Part shown: one piece after another, positions 28,609 through 37,097 of the stretch
How positions within the stretch are numbered: the first letter of the stretch is position 1
Layout: every line of letters begins with the position of its first letter
Assembly (NCBI GenBank): GCA_016794925.1
Contig: JAEUIW010000007.1
Location: forward strand, 62,001 to 126,000
DNA from: Phycisphaerae bacterium
Lineage (GTDB): Bacteria; Planctomycetota; Phycisphaerae; Phycisphaerales; UBA1924
DNA length: 64,000 nt
Reading direction: 5' to 3'
The notes under the pieces: model-generated
The model's database searches: none
What the model was told of the DNA's origin: nothing
What the model saw: the letters and a program-made list of their open reading frames with translations, nothing else
Position numbers and translations under genes: made by a program

Positions 28609-30360
28609 TCAGAAGTCCATGCCCCCCATCCCGCCCATGCCGCCCATGCCCCCCATCCCGCCCATGCCACCGCCACCGCCGCCCGGGCCGTGCCCGTGGT
28701 CGTGATCGTCCTTGTCCTTGGGCATCTCGGTGATGACGCAGTCCGCGGTGAGCAGCACCGTGGCGACGGAAGATGCGTTCTGGATCGCGCACAGGTCCAC
28801 CTTGGCGGGCGTCAGCACGCCGTCCTTGAGCAGGTTGCCGTACTCGCCCGTCAGCGCGTTGAAGCCGAAGGCGGCGCCGGCCTTGGAATCCCCCTCGAGC
28901 ACGCGTGCCACCACCACCGCGCCCCTGTATCCCGCGTTCTCCGCGATCGTGGCCGTCGGGACGGCCAGGGCCTTGTGCACCACGTCCATGCCCGCGGCGA
29001 CATCGTACTTGGCGTGCCCAACGTCCTGCGCTGTGACGTCACCGGATTTGCCGAAGACGGCTTTCCATTCGGGCAGACGCTCGACCGCCGCGCGGGCGCA
29101 CAGGAACGCGGTGCCGCCGCCGGGAACCACGCCGTCGGCGACCGCGGCGCGGGTGGCGTGCAGGGCGTCCTCGACGCGGGCCTTCTTTTCCTTCAGCTCG
29201 GCCTCGGACGCGGCCCCGACCTTGATCTGCGCCACTCCACCGGAGAGCTTGGCGAGACGCTCCTGGAGCTTCTCTCGGTCGTAGTCGGAAGTGGTGACGT
29301 CGATCTCGCGGCGGATCTGCTCGATGCGCCCCTGGATCGCCTTGGTCGAACCCGCCCCCTCGATCACGGTCGTGTTGTCGGCGTCGATCTCGATCTTCTT
29401 GGCCATGCCCAGCTGCTTGAGCTCGACCTTGTCCAGTTCCAGGCCCAGGTCCTTCATGACCGGGTCGGCGCCGGTGAGCACCGCGATATCCTCGAGCATG
29501 GCCTTGCGGCGATCGCCGTACCCCGGCGCCTTGACCGCGCAGACCTGGAGCGTGCCGCGCAGCTTGTTGATCACGAGCGTCGCCAGCGCCTCGCCGGCAA
29601 CGTCCTCGGCGATGATGAGCAGCGGCTTCTTGGCGGCCATCACCTTCTCGAGCAGCGGCACCAGCTTGGTGGCGGACTCGATCTTGTCCTCGTGCACGAG
29701 CACCAGGCACTTGTCAAATTCGACCCGCATCTCGTCCGCGTTCGTCACGAAGTTGGGCGAGAGGAATCCGCGGTCGAACTGCATGCCCTCGACCACGACG
29801 ATCTCCGTGTCGCGGCTCTTTCCCTCCTCAACCGTGATCACGCCGTCCTTGCCCACCTTCGAGAAGGCCTCGGCCATGATCGAGCCGATGGCTTCGTCGT
29901 TGTTGGCCGAGATGGCGGCCACGGACTGGATGTCCGCGTTGCCCGAGATCGGCCGGCTGATCTTTCGGATCTCCGCGCTGGCGGCCTCAACGGCCCGCTT
30001 CATCCCCCGCACCAAGTGGTTCGCCTCGACCCCCGAGGCGATGTGCTTCAGGCCCTCGCGGAAGAGCGCCTCGGCCAGGACGGTGGCGGTGGTGGTGCCA
30101 TCGCCGGCATCATCGCTGGTCTTGCTCGCCGCCTGCTTGACCAGCAGCGCGCCCATGTTCTCGACTTTGCAGGAAAGCTCGATCTCTTCTGCAACCGTGA
30201 CCCCGTCCTTGGTGACCGTTGGACCGCCCCACGACTTGTCGATCACGGCATTCCGCCCGCGCGGCCCGAGCGTCGACTTCACAGCCCGAGCCAGCTTCTC
30301 AACACCCGATTTAAGGGAATTGCGGGCATCCAGATCAAAGTTCAGGTTCTTGGCGGCCAT
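28609..30360 (-). CDS. groEL: Chaperonin GroEL with GGM tail
   Basis: Hsp60 subunit of 583 residues from ATG 30360. The start is well placed: a GGAG Shine-Dalgarno lies 8 nt upstream (30369-30372). Motifs: STLGPRGRNAVIDKSWGGPT, DDAGDGTTTATVLAEALF, VEEGKSRDTEIVVVEGMQFD, VKAPGYGDRRKAMLEDIAVL and, at the end, six Gly-Gly-Met units followed by DF. The Asp of GDGTTT and other ATP-site residues are intact. At 583 residues it is longer than a typical GroEL (about 548), mainly from insertions such as the ERLPEWKAVFGKSGDVTAQD segment. It is probably the main housekeeping chaperonin, while the groES-linked copy is specialised. Confidence 0.97.
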   Translation of the reverse strand: MAAKNLNFDLDARNSLKSGVEKLARAVKSTLGPRGRNAVIDKSWGGPTVTKDGVTVAEEIELSCKVENMGALLVKQAASKTSDDAGDGTTTATVLAEALFREGLKHIASGVEANHLVRGMKRAVEAASAEIRKISRPISGNADIQSVAAISANNDEAIGSIMAEAFSKVGKDGVITVEEGKSRDTEIVVVEGMQFDRGFLSPNFVTNADEMRVEFDKCLVLVHEDKIESATKLVPLLEKVMAAKKPLLIIAEDVAGEALATLVINKLRGTLQVCAVKAPGYGDRRKAMLEDIAVLTGADPVMKDLGLELDKVELKQLGMAKKIEIDADNTTVIEGAGSTKAIQGRIEQIRREIDVTTSDYDREKLQERLAKLSGGVAQIKVGAASEAELKEKKARVEDALHATRAAVADGVVPGGGTAFLCARAAVERLPEWKAVFGKSGDVTAQDVGHAKYDVAAGMDVVHKALAVPTATIAENAGYRGAVVVARVLEGDSKAGAAFGFNALTGEYGNLLKDGVLTPAKVDLCAIQNASSVATVLLTADCVITEMPKDKDDHDHGHGPGGGGGGMGGMGGMGGMGGMGGMDF

Positions 30361-30389
30361 CAGAATCTCCGTCGTGCGAATGATGTGGA

Positions 30390-30419
30390 ATTTCAGATCT
30401 GAATCGCGGGACCAGTCAA
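30390..30419 (-). promoter_or_regulatory. Possible sigma70 promoter of groEL1
   Basis: Minus strand: TTGACT (30414-30419, five of six to TTGACA), 18 bp, then TGAAAT (30390-30395, four of six). A transcript would start near 30383 with a leader of about 23 nt holding the GGAG ribosome-binding site. No CIRCE inverted repeat (HrcA target) can be seen nearby. Confidence 0.4.
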
Positions 30420-30805
30420 TTCGGTCAGCCTCGGTTCCGGCACGGCTGCGGTTCGTTCGACAGATGTTCGCAGAATTCGATCGGAACGGTACGAACGGCC
30501 GGGACGAACTTCGGAAGGGCAAGACCGATGCCAGACAGGCCCGACGCTGCTAGGCGAGAAAGCCCATCCGAGCGCGCATGGAGGCACCGGCGAGCATGGG
30601 TGAGCGATCTTCGCCCGGCAGTTGAGGCACCCGCGCTCCCGCGACCTGCCGAACTGGCAGTCCTTCACGCCCGAAGTTACCCAACCCCCATGCTTGGTCG
30701 TTCGGGCACAGATTCTGCGGCGTGATCAAGGCCTGGCACCGAGCGACGCTGACAAGCTGGCGATTCGCGCATCGCGGTCGTGCGGTCTGCTGTGTGCGCG
30801 CGAAT

Positions 30806-30814
30806 TGCTACACT
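30806..30814 (+). promoter_or_regulatory. Extended -10 upstream of nuoA
   Basis: TGCTACACT: TG plus one base plus TACACT (four of six to TATAAT), about 75 nt before the nuoA ATG. No clear -35. Confidence 0.3.
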
Positions 30815-30889
30815 TCGAGCCCACGTTCCCACACCCCGACCCACGCCGCGTGGCGATCCGCACCGGCCGGGACCACGACGCGAGCACCG

Positions 30890-31267
30890 ATGGACCTTTC
30901 TTCCTATCTGCCGATCCTGCTGCTCATCACCATGGCGGTGGTTTTCGCCGTCGCCAATATCTCGCTGACGCTGGCCCTGGGGCCGTCACGTCAAGGACCG
31001 GTGAAAGGAACGACATACGAGTCGGGGATGGACCCTTTCGGCACAGCCCGAAAGCGGTTTAATGTGCGCTTCTATCTGATCGCGATGGTCTTTCTGGTTT
31101 TCGACATCGAGATCATCTTTCTCTATCCGTGGGCGGTCGCTTTCCCGAACCTCCAAGCCGGCACAACGGAGAGTTGGGTCTGGCTCGGGCGGATTCTGTT
31201 CTTCCTGCTCACGACCGTGGTGGCGTATGTCTACGGCTACCGCAAGGGCGTGTTCCGCTTCGACTGA
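30890..31267 (+). CDS. nuoA: NADH-quinone oxidoreductase subunit A, without neighbouring nuo genes
   Basis: Small membrane subunit (125 residues) of respiratory complex I. Three membrane helices lie at about 5-29, 63-84 and 95-117. The invariant family block YESGMDPFGTARKRFNVRFY and the helix FLVFDIEIIFLYPWAVAF with the conserved Asp/Glu pair identify it. Start at ATG 30890; the open frame upstream has no NuoA sequence. In most bacteria nuoA begins a 14-gene operon, but here the next gene downstream is the EAL/GGDEF-like gene, so the rest of the complex must be elsewhere. Confidence 0.95.
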   Translation: MDLSSYLPILLLITMAVVFAVANISLTLALGPSRQGPVKGTTYESGMDPFGTARKRFNVRFYLIAMVFLVFDIEIIFLYPWAVAFPNLQAGTTESWVWLGRILFFLLTTVVAYVYGYRKGVFRFD

Positions 31268-31496
31268 TTGCCGTGACGCGGAATTCGGCGGCTGGCTCCC
31301 CGTTCGGCCGCCTCACACGACCTCGTGGTATTTCGAACATCAACCTGTTTGTGGGATATCGCCCGTTTGGCGCGAGGCGGGGTGGAGTCCGGCGGCCAGG
31401 TTGCGCCAAGTCAGAGCGAATCCGGACCGATTCAACCGGAGAGTCTGCACCGGCTTCGATCGGGCCGGTGCTCGACCCATCACGGCACGAATCCCG

Positions 31497-33386
31497 ATGA
31501 CCACCAGCGGGGTACCCGACCATCCCGACGCGGCCCAGCAGGGCGCAACACCGGACGACCGTCTGGCACGCATGCTGGCCGCACGCGACATGGGGGCGGT
31601 CTTTCAGCCCATCGTTGACACGCACGAATCGAGGGTGGTCGGTCTGGAGCTCTTCAGCCGGCCTGACGCCCGATGGGGATTTGACGACATCTCCCAGGTC
31701 CTCGCGGAGGCCGCGCTGGAGGGCCTCTCACTCGATATGGACGTGGCGGTTCTTCGCGCGGCGGGAGAGGCGGCACGCCGGGGGTGGCCTCCGGGCATGA
31801 AGTTGTTCTTGAACGTGGCCACGCAGTCGCTTCTGGATGAGCGATTCACAACCGAGTTGATCGACCTGGTTGGCGCCGCGGAAGGGCTGGAGCCGGGTCT
31901 GGTCGTGGTTGAGATCGGCTTCGCGTGCCCCGCGGCGGATTGGGCCCGCCTCGTGGCGAGCACGGAACGGCTGCGCTCCAGCGGCTTCGGGTTGGCGCTG
32001 GACGGCGTGGGACTGAACGACCGGCTCATGACGTGCCTCGAATCGCTGCGCCCCGACTGGATCAAGCTGTCCGCGGAATCGACGCGCGCGCTCGCGCGGG
32101 ATCGGGCTCGTCGGTCTCTTCTCGGGTACGTGTGCCACCTCGCGGAGATGCTCGGGCTGCGCGCCGTCGCCTCGGGTGTTGAATCGGCGGACGATCTCGC
32201 CGAAGCAACCCGGGCCGGCGTCCGTTATGCGCAGGGGCGTCTGATCGGGGGGCCCGCGGCACACGGCTCTCTCGACGGCCTGATCCGCTCCGCCGCGAGC
32301 GACAGGATCGCGTCGCTGCGCGGCACGGGTCGTGATCCCGAGCGAACCAGCCTGAGCCTGTTCCGTGCACCGGGCGCCTCGATCCAATCGGCGGCGCGCA
32401 TCGGCGATGCCTTGGACATGCTGGGCGCGCGGCCGGAGCTGACCGGTCTGGTGGTGCAGGACGAGCGCAGGTTCGTGGGATGGTGCGGCCGAGCCGACGC
32501 GGAGCTCGCCGCAAGAAAAATCGGACGTGAGGCGACGATCGAAGCGGCCACGACGCCGGGGGTCGCGACCCTCCCGCCCGGCGCGACCGTTGACGAGGCC
32601 CTGGCCCTGCTCGCGGCGCGCGACGACACCGAGCTCGCCCATCCGCTCGTGCTCGCGCACGCGGGAAGAGTCGAGGGCATTGTGCGGGTCCAGGATGTGC
32701 TCCGGGCCGCGAGCCGCGAGGCGAGCCCGGAGGAGCTCTGGACGCACGCGCTGACGGGCCTGCCGGGCCGGACACGCGTCGAACAGCAGCTCGCGCGCCT
32801 TGCGGGCGCCTGCGCCTCACCCCAGGCCGGTCCGGCCCGGGAAGAGGCCGACTTCGCCGGAGCAGTTGTCGGCATTCGCTCGCTCCGATCGATCAACGCC
32901 GTTTATGGACGCGAGCTTGGGGACCGGCTGATCCGCGCGGTGGCGGATCACCTTCGTCAGGTCTGCGCCGGCCTGCCGCGCCGCCCCGCGCCGTTCCTGG
33001 GCTCGCTGGGCGCGGACCGGTTCGTGCTGATGGGGGATGGCTCGCTGCTGATCCCCAAGCTCCGGACCATGATTGCCCGGTTCGACGCGGACGGCGCCCG
33101 CGGACGGGGCTGGCTGTGGCCCGAGGATGACTCGCGCGAGCGGCCGGGCCTGGTACCCATGGCGGCTGTCGAGCTGCGCGTCATGGTCATCCCCCGCATC
33201 GGGACCCGAGCCGGCACCGTCATGGAGCTCGACCGGATCGAGGCCCAACTGCGTCAAAAGACCCTCGCGGAGCGGGCCCGGCGCGGCACGCCGGGGTCCG
33301 TACTCGTGGTCGACACCCGGGGGAGCTCGACTCGGTCGGATGCGGGTGGGGGTGCGGAAGCGCGGCCGGCGCTCCGAGCGGGATAG
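31497..33386 (+). CDS. Degenerate EAL-CBS-GGDEF regulatory protein
   Basis: A 629-residue cytoplasmic protein resembling c-di-GMP enzymes. The EAL-like domain (about 30-270) has ELF at 51-53 for EAL, and keeps LFLNVAT, VVEIG and DWIKLS, but DDFG reads DGVG and EGVE reads SGVE, so two catalytic positions are lost. A CBS-pair-like region follows (about 290-415: LTGLVVQDERRFVGWCG, LAHPLVLAHAGRVEGIVRVQ). The GGDEF-like domain (about 420-600) starts HALTGLPGRTRVEQQLARLA and has GADRF where GGDEF should be. It is therefore probably a ligand-binding regulator rather than a cyclase or phosphodiesterase. A frame upstream to 31227 is open but not coding in style. Confidence 0.78.
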   Translation: MTTSGVPDHPDAAQQGATPDDRLARMLAARDMGAVFQPIVDTHESRVVGLELFSRPDARWGFDDISQVLAEAALEGLSLDMDVAVLRAAGEAARRGWPPGMKLFLNVATQSLLDERFTTELIDLVGAAEGLEPGLVVVEIGFACPAADWARLVASTERLRSSGFGLALDGVGLNDRLMTCLESLRPDWIKLSAESTRALARDRARRSLLGYVCHLAEMLGLRAVASGVESADDLAEATRAGVRYAQGRLIGGPAAHGSLDGLIRSAASDRIASLRGTGRDPERTSLSLFRAPGASIQSAARIGDALDMLGARPELTGLVVQDERRFVGWCGRADAELAARKIGREATIEAATTPGVATLPPGATVDEALALLAARDDTELAHPLVLAHAGRVEGIVRVQDVLRAASREASPEELWTHALTGLPGRTRVEQQLARLAGACASPQAGPAREEADFAGAVVGIRSLRSINAVYGRELGDRLIRAVADHLRQVCAGLPRRPAPFLGSLGADRFVLMGDGSLLIPKLRTMIARFDADGARGRGWLWPEDDSRERPGLVPMAAVELRVMVIPRIGTRAGTVMELDRIEAQLRQKTLAERARRGTPGSVLVVDTRGSSTRSDAGGGAEARPALRAG

Positions 33387-33413
33387 CACCCGTACGCGAT
33401 ACCATTCGGCCGC

Positions 33414-33869
33414 ATGACCGAACACGCGAAGGCTCGTTCGGACCGATCCGCCGGGCTGCACCCGGGCGGCCGGTTGCTCTCGCTGACTGTGGGTCTGGGC
33501 TGTGTGGCGGTGTTGCTCATCGCGACCGGGCTGCATCCGGACGGACGAGGGCACGGGACCCACGAACAACTGGGACTCGGGCCGTGCGCGTGGCCTCTCG
33601 CGTTCGGCAAGCCGTGCCCGACATGCGGGATGACAACCTCGTTCTCGCTCGCCGTTCGGGGACGCGTGGTCGATGCGGCGCGGGCCCAGCCATTCGGCGT
33701 CGTGCTGGCGTACGCGACCGCCTGTCTTGCCTGGATCGGCCTTCACGGCGCCGCGACCGGGTCCGCGGTGTGGAGCCTGTGCGCGGGGGTGCTGCGGCCT
33801 GGGGTCATGTGGGTGATCGGGGGAGTGTGGCTGATCTCGTGGGTCTACAAATGGCTGACGTGGACGTGA
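33414..33869 (+). CDS. DUF2752 membrane protein
   Basis: A 151-residue protein of the DUF2752 family. The signature is the cysteine cluster FGKPCPTCGMTTSFSLAVRG (about 64-83). Hydrophobic helices lie at about 23-41, 93-112 and 126-146. The family is widespread in Planctomycetota, Bacteroidota and Actinobacteria and has no known function; the CPxCGxT motif hints at metal or redox chemistry at the membrane. It follows the EAL/GGDEF-like gene by 27 bp and is probably cotranscribed. Confidence 0.85.
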   Translation: MTEHAKARSDRSAGLHPGGRLLSLTVGLGCVAVLLIATGLHPDGRGHGTHEQLGLGPCAWPLAFGKPCPTCGMTTSFSLAVRGRVVDAARAQPFGVVLAYATACLAWIGLHGAATGSAVWSLCAGVLRPGVMWVIGGVWLISWVYKWLTWT

Positions 33870-34034
33870 CCGACGTCCCTAGGCTGTGGCGTCCAACCGC
33901 GCGCCACTTCGTCACTCTCCGGTCCTCACGCTCACCGATCGACACCTGTCCACCGTCCCACCCCCCACTCTTTCCATCCCATTGCGCTTCGACTGGGGCC
34001 CGAGCTGCATTCACGATACCCGGAACGTGCATTC

Positions 34035-34703
34035 ATGCCGAACTCATCGCCCGGATCACGGCGCCTCGTCCTCGCTCTGCTGGTCGCTTCCGTCGCGAGC
34101 GTCGGCGGGTGCATCGGCCCGCTCATTGGCGGGATGGCCGAGTCGTACATGCAATCGAGCACGAAGACCGTGGAGGCCGAGTACACGGGCTTGAAGGGCA
34201 AGCGGTTTGCGGTTCTTGTCGCGGCCGACCGGATCATCCAGGCCGATTATCCGGAGATTATCCCCAAGCTGACAGTGGACATCACGGAACGGATCCGCAA
34301 GGAGGCGGGCGGGATCGTCGCCCGTGACGCGGCGGCCGTACTTGAGTACCAGTACAACCGCCCGCGCTGGGTCACGATGCGCCCGAGCGAGTTGCTCGAT
34401 GAATTCACGGCCGACCGGCTGATCGTCATCGAGCTCGAAGAATACCGGCTCAACGATCCGGGAAACCCGTACCTTTGGCAGGGCGCGGCGTCGGGCACGG
34501 TGAGCGTCATCGAGCGCGGCTCGTTCGATCCAGATGCGCGCGAGTTCGAGAAGCGTCTGACCGTCGGTTTTCCCGATTCGGTGGGGGCGGGGCCGGGCGA
34601 GTTGGCCCGGATCGAGGTCAATTCCGCGCTGGCCAAGCGGTTCGTGGATCGGGCGACGTGGGTATTCTACGCGCACGAAGAACCGTACTATCCCAAGTAT
34701 TAG
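34035..34703 (+). CDS. Lipoprotein of unknown function (first of a pair)
   Basis: A 222-residue exported protein: hydrophobic signal residues 9-25 and lipobox VGGC. Residues 40-200 form a mixed alpha/beta domain beginning KGKRFAVLVAADRIIQADYP, with a VTMRPSELLDEFTADRLIVI strand and a long RLTVGFPDSVGAGPGELARI stretch. This resembles the general design of planctomycete envelope lipoproteins that sum up putative small-molecule or assembly functions, but I recognise no named family. The gene starts a closely spaced run (second lipoprotein 9 bp later, then the glycosyltransferase-like gene and phosphatase). Confidence 0.7.
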   Translation: MPNSSPGSRRLVLALLVASVASVGGCIGPLIGGMAESYMQSSTKTVEAEYTGLKGKRFAVLVAADRIIQADYPEIIPKLTVDITERIRKEAGGIVARDAAAVLEYQYNRPRWVTMRPSELLDEFTADRLIVIELEEYRLNDPGNPYLWQGAASGTVSVIERGSFDPDAREFEKRLTVGFPDSVGAGPGELARIEVNSALAKRFVDRATWVFYAHEEPYYPKY

Positions 34704-34712
34704 GCGCCGCGC

Positions 34713-35408
34713 ATGCTCCGGATCACACCTCGACGGATGTTGGCCGCGATCTCGGGTTGCGGGGCCTTGCTCGCGCCGACGTGCCTGACGGGCTGCAACA
34801 TCGTGGGACCCGCGGTCGTGCTCCTGCACGGGCCGGAGAAGACGCCGAGGGTTCACGAGCTGGCAAAGGAGCGCAAGACGGTCGTGTTCATTGACGACCG
34901 GTCCAGCCGCGCACCATCGAAAGCGGTCCGTCTCCGCATCGGGAAGAAGGCCGACGATGTCATGCTTGCCGAGGGAGTGATCGCGGAAGGATCACTGATC
35001 TCATCCCAGTCGGCCATCGGCGTGGTCTCTCGGGAGCGATTCGGGAAGCCCCTGAGCATCGCGGAGATCGGAGAATCGCTCGGGGCCGAGATCGTGGTGC
35101 ACGTAACCATGGACGCGTTCGGCCTGTCCGAGGACGGGCAATCGCTCACACCGTCGGCGGCAATGCGGGTCAAGGTGTTCGATGTCTCGTCCCGTACGCG
35201 CCAGTTCCCCGGTGAAGAAAAAGACTGGCTCCCGGTGGAGGTACGGCCGCGATTTTCACAGGGTGATCTTCCGAAGACGACCGGCGCACGATCCGAAGCG
35301 GAAGCTCGCCTCGCGGACGAGGCCGGCCTGGCCATCGCCCGACTCTTCTTCGACCATATCAACGACGATGATCCGGGTCCGTCACAACCCCGGGGAACGG
35401 GCGGCTGA
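34713..35408 (+). CDS. Lipoprotein of unknown function (second of a pair)
   Basis: A 231-residue exported protein with a lipoprotein signal ending in LTGC (Cys about 28). The body starts ERKTVVFIDDRSSRAPSKAV and contains GVVSRERFGKPLSIAEIGES and LGAEIVVHVTMDAFGLSEDG, an arrangement like its neighbour: a strand-rich domain with a putative nucleotide/sugar-like alpha/beta core. The two lipoproteins may be diverged relatives or partners. No catalytic motif is visible. The gene lies 9 bp after the first lipoprotein and ends just before the glycosyltransferase-like gene. Confidence 0.7.
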   Translation: MLRITPRRMLAAISGCGALLAPTCLTGCNIVGPAVVLLHGPEKTPRVHELAKERKTVVFIDDRSSRAPSKAVRLRIGKKADDVMLAEGVIAEGSLISSQSAIGVVSRERFGKPLSIAEIGESLGAEIVVHVTMDAFGLSEDGQSLTPSAAMRVKVFDVSSRTRQFPGEEKDWLPVEVRPRFSQGDLPKTTGARSEAEARLADEAGLAIARLFFDHINDDDPGPSQPRGTGG

Positions 35409-35409
35409 C

Positions 35410-36540
35410 GTGCCGAGCCGCGCCGAGGCACGATTGGTCGTCGTTCACCTGCTGGACCCCGCGCGCACCCGTGACACGGACGGCGTCGGAGAGGAAGGCC
35501 TCGCGATCGCCTCGGCGCTCGTCCGAGCGCGGGCGGCGGCCGGCGACATCAGGATCGAGCATCAGGTATGGCTCGTGGGTGACGCCGGATCGGAGCTCGT
35601 CTGTGCGGCGTTCGGGCTGCATTCGACGGACCGAGTCGGGCTCGGCCCCGGATCCGCACGCGGGCTCGCTCGCCTCGCGGCCCAACGCACGCTTGCGGCG
35701 CACGCGACGGTGGTGCAATGCTATTCGGGTCGTGCCGCGGCCCTGGCCGCGCGGGCCCTGGGCGGGACCCGCGCCGGTGCCGTGCCAATCGCCGAGGTCC
35801 GTTCTCGGCTGCCGAGCGAGCACCGCGCGATCCCGGGAATGGTGATCGTTGCGCTGACTTCCAGCGTCCGCGCCTCGGCCGAGGCGCGCGGCGAAGATGT
35901 TCGATCGCTGCCCTTGCCGGTGACGCGTGACGCGGTCGGCTTTCGCCACACGGCCTCTCGATCGGATGCACGCCGCGAACTGGGCCTTGATCCCGCGCAG
36001 ACGCTCGTCGTCCCTCTCGGCGGGCCCGGGGCCCTGATCGATGCGCGGCGTTTCACCTTCCTGCTCGGATTGCTGCGTGCCTCGGGCATCGACGCGACGG
36101 GGCTGCTCCCGGCGGGCGCATCCGACGCGCGGAGCGTGCGATTCTGGAGGCACCAGCAGTTCGGGGGAAGGCTGATTCGGGTTGGTGAATCGGTCGCACC
36201 ATGGCTCGGCGTTGCGGACGTGGGTGTGTGGGATGGGGTGCGCGAAACCGTCGAGGGTTGCCTTGACGGGGTGTGGTGGTTGCGGACGGCCGATGCGCTG
36301 GGGATGAGGATCGTCGCTCCTGATGGACCAACCGCGCGAGCCTCGCTCAGGGAAGATCACTTCCGATGCCTTGCGGTCAACTCCAGCGTTTCGGAACTCG
36401 CTGGCCGGGTACTGGAGGCTCTCAGGCCCGAGCCCCCGCAGCCCCTCGCGCCGGCGCGGGGCACCGACGGGCTGCACCATGAGGGCTGGCGGGCGTTCTG
36501 GGCGGAACTCGCTCATGCGCCGGCGGGGCTGGCAACATGA
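35410..36540 (+). CDS. Glycosyltransferase-like (GT-B fold) protein
   Basis: A 376-residue protein; I place the start at GTG 35410, right after the upstream stop codon, although an ATG at 35368 overlapping the lipoprotein is possible. The C-terminal half (about 190-350) has the order of a GT-B donor-binding domain: RRELGLDPAQTLVVPLGGPG, RRFTFLLGLLRASGIDATGL, VGESVAPWLGVADVGVWDGV, GMRIVAPDGPTARASL. The N-terminal half begins ARLVVVHLLDPARTRDTDGV and contains ALTSSVRASAEARGEDVRSL, similar to the acceptor-side Rossmann fold. The usual EX7E motif of family GT4 is not clear, so donor and acceptor are unknown. It overlaps the phosphatase start by 4 bp. Confidence 0.6.
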   Translation: MPSRAEARLVVVHLLDPARTRDTDGVGEEGLAIASALVRARAAAGDIRIEHQVWLVGDAGSELVCAAFGLHSTDRVGLGPGSARGLARLAAQRTLAAHATVVQCYSGRAAALAARALGGTRAGAVPIAEVRSRLPSEHRAIPGMVIVALTSSVRASAEARGEDVRSLPLPVTRDAVGFRHTASRSDARRELGLDPAQTLVVPLGGPGALIDARRFTFLLGLLRASGIDATGLLPAGASDARSVRFWRHQQFGGRLIRVGESVAPWLGVADVGVWDGVRETVEGCLDGVWWLRTADALGMRIVAPDGPTARASLREDHFRCLAVNSSVSELAGRVLEALRPEPPQPLAPARGTDGLHHEGWRAFWAELAHAPAGLAT

Positions 36541-37055
36541 CGGCACTAGAACCGCAGCTGGACACACCGGCGCAGGTCGGCGTGTTGTTCGTCTGCCTGG
36601 GCAATATCTGCCGCTCACCGCTGGCGGAGGGGATCTTCCTGGACGCGGCGCGGAAGCGGCAGGTCGCGGGCCGATTCCGGGTGGATTCCTGCGGCCTGGG
36701 CGCGTGGCACGCGGGGGAACTGCCGGACGAACGGGCGCGGCTCGAAGCCTCACGACACGGGTTGACGCTGACGCACCGCGCGCGGCAGGTCCGTGCGCCC
36801 CATGATTTTCTCGAATTCCGGTGGATCCTCGCGATGGACCGTTCCAACGCGGCGAGGCTGACCAACCTGGGTGCGCCCGCGAGCCGCCTGCGGCTGATGC
36901 GTTCGTTCGATCCAACGCTACCGGTTTCGGAGCGTTTCGACGCGGAAGTGCCGGACCCTTACACGGGTGGGGAACGGGATTTTCAGGAGGTTTTCGGGTT
37001 GCTCCGATCCGCGTGCGAAGGGCTGCTCGATCATCTGATCCGGTGCCCCGAATGA
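36537..37055 (+). CDS. Low-molecular-weight protein-tyrosine phosphatase
   Basis: A 172-residue cytoplasmic phosphatase. The P-loop is VLFVCLGNICRSPLAEGIF (C-x5-R, Cys about residue 20), and the general-acid Asp lies in EVPDPYTGGERDFQEVF. Spacing and both catalytic residues are intact. Its ATGA start overlaps the glycosyltransferase-like gene, so the two are coupled. In bacteria such enzymes often control capsule and exopolysaccharide tyrosine kinases (Wzb type), which would agree with a glycosyltransferase partner; no kinase or polymerase is nearby. Confidence 0.92.
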   Translation: MTALEPQLDTPAQVGVLFVCLGNICRSPLAEGIFLDAARKRQVAGRFRVDSCGLGAWHAGELPDERARLEASRHGLTLTHRARQVRAPHDFLEFRWILAMDRSNAARLTNLGAPASRLRLMRSFDPTLPVSERFDAEVPDPYTGGERDFQEVFGLLRSACEGLLDHLIRCPE

Positions 37056-37097
37056 GCCGGGTGGGCGCTGCGGCCGGAATCGGGTAACGTGCTCTGC

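Larger units (their letters stand above)
30361..30889. other. Long divergent intergenic region, groEL1 / nuoA
   Basis: 529 bp with no gene I can support. It holds the groEL1 promoter candidate (30390-30419), a 5-bp hairpin CTGCC-GAACT-GGCAG (30646-30660) and the extended -10 before nuoA (30806-30814). Open frames here are short, Arg/Ser/Pro-rich and lack good start sites. I looked for SRP RNA, tRNA and CIRCE signatures and found none. This is the most likely place in the window for an unrecognised small RNA. Confidence 0.5.

Noticed and set aside
28612..28670. Tandem repeat at the end of groEL1
   Set aside because: It is the coding sequence of the Gly-Gly-Met tail, not an independent repeat.
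28690..30402. 570-codon open frame on the plus strand opposite groEL1
   Set aside because: Same kind of shadow; no recognisable domain.
30361..30560. CIRCE (HrcA) operator upstream of groEL1
   Set aside because: No copy of the TTAGCACTC-N9-GAGTGCTAA repeat, even loosely, in the gap.
30393..30668. 91-codon open frame in the groEL1-nuoA gap
   Set aside because: Arg/Ser/Pro-rich, overlaps the candidate groEL1 promoter, no motif or ribosome-binding site.
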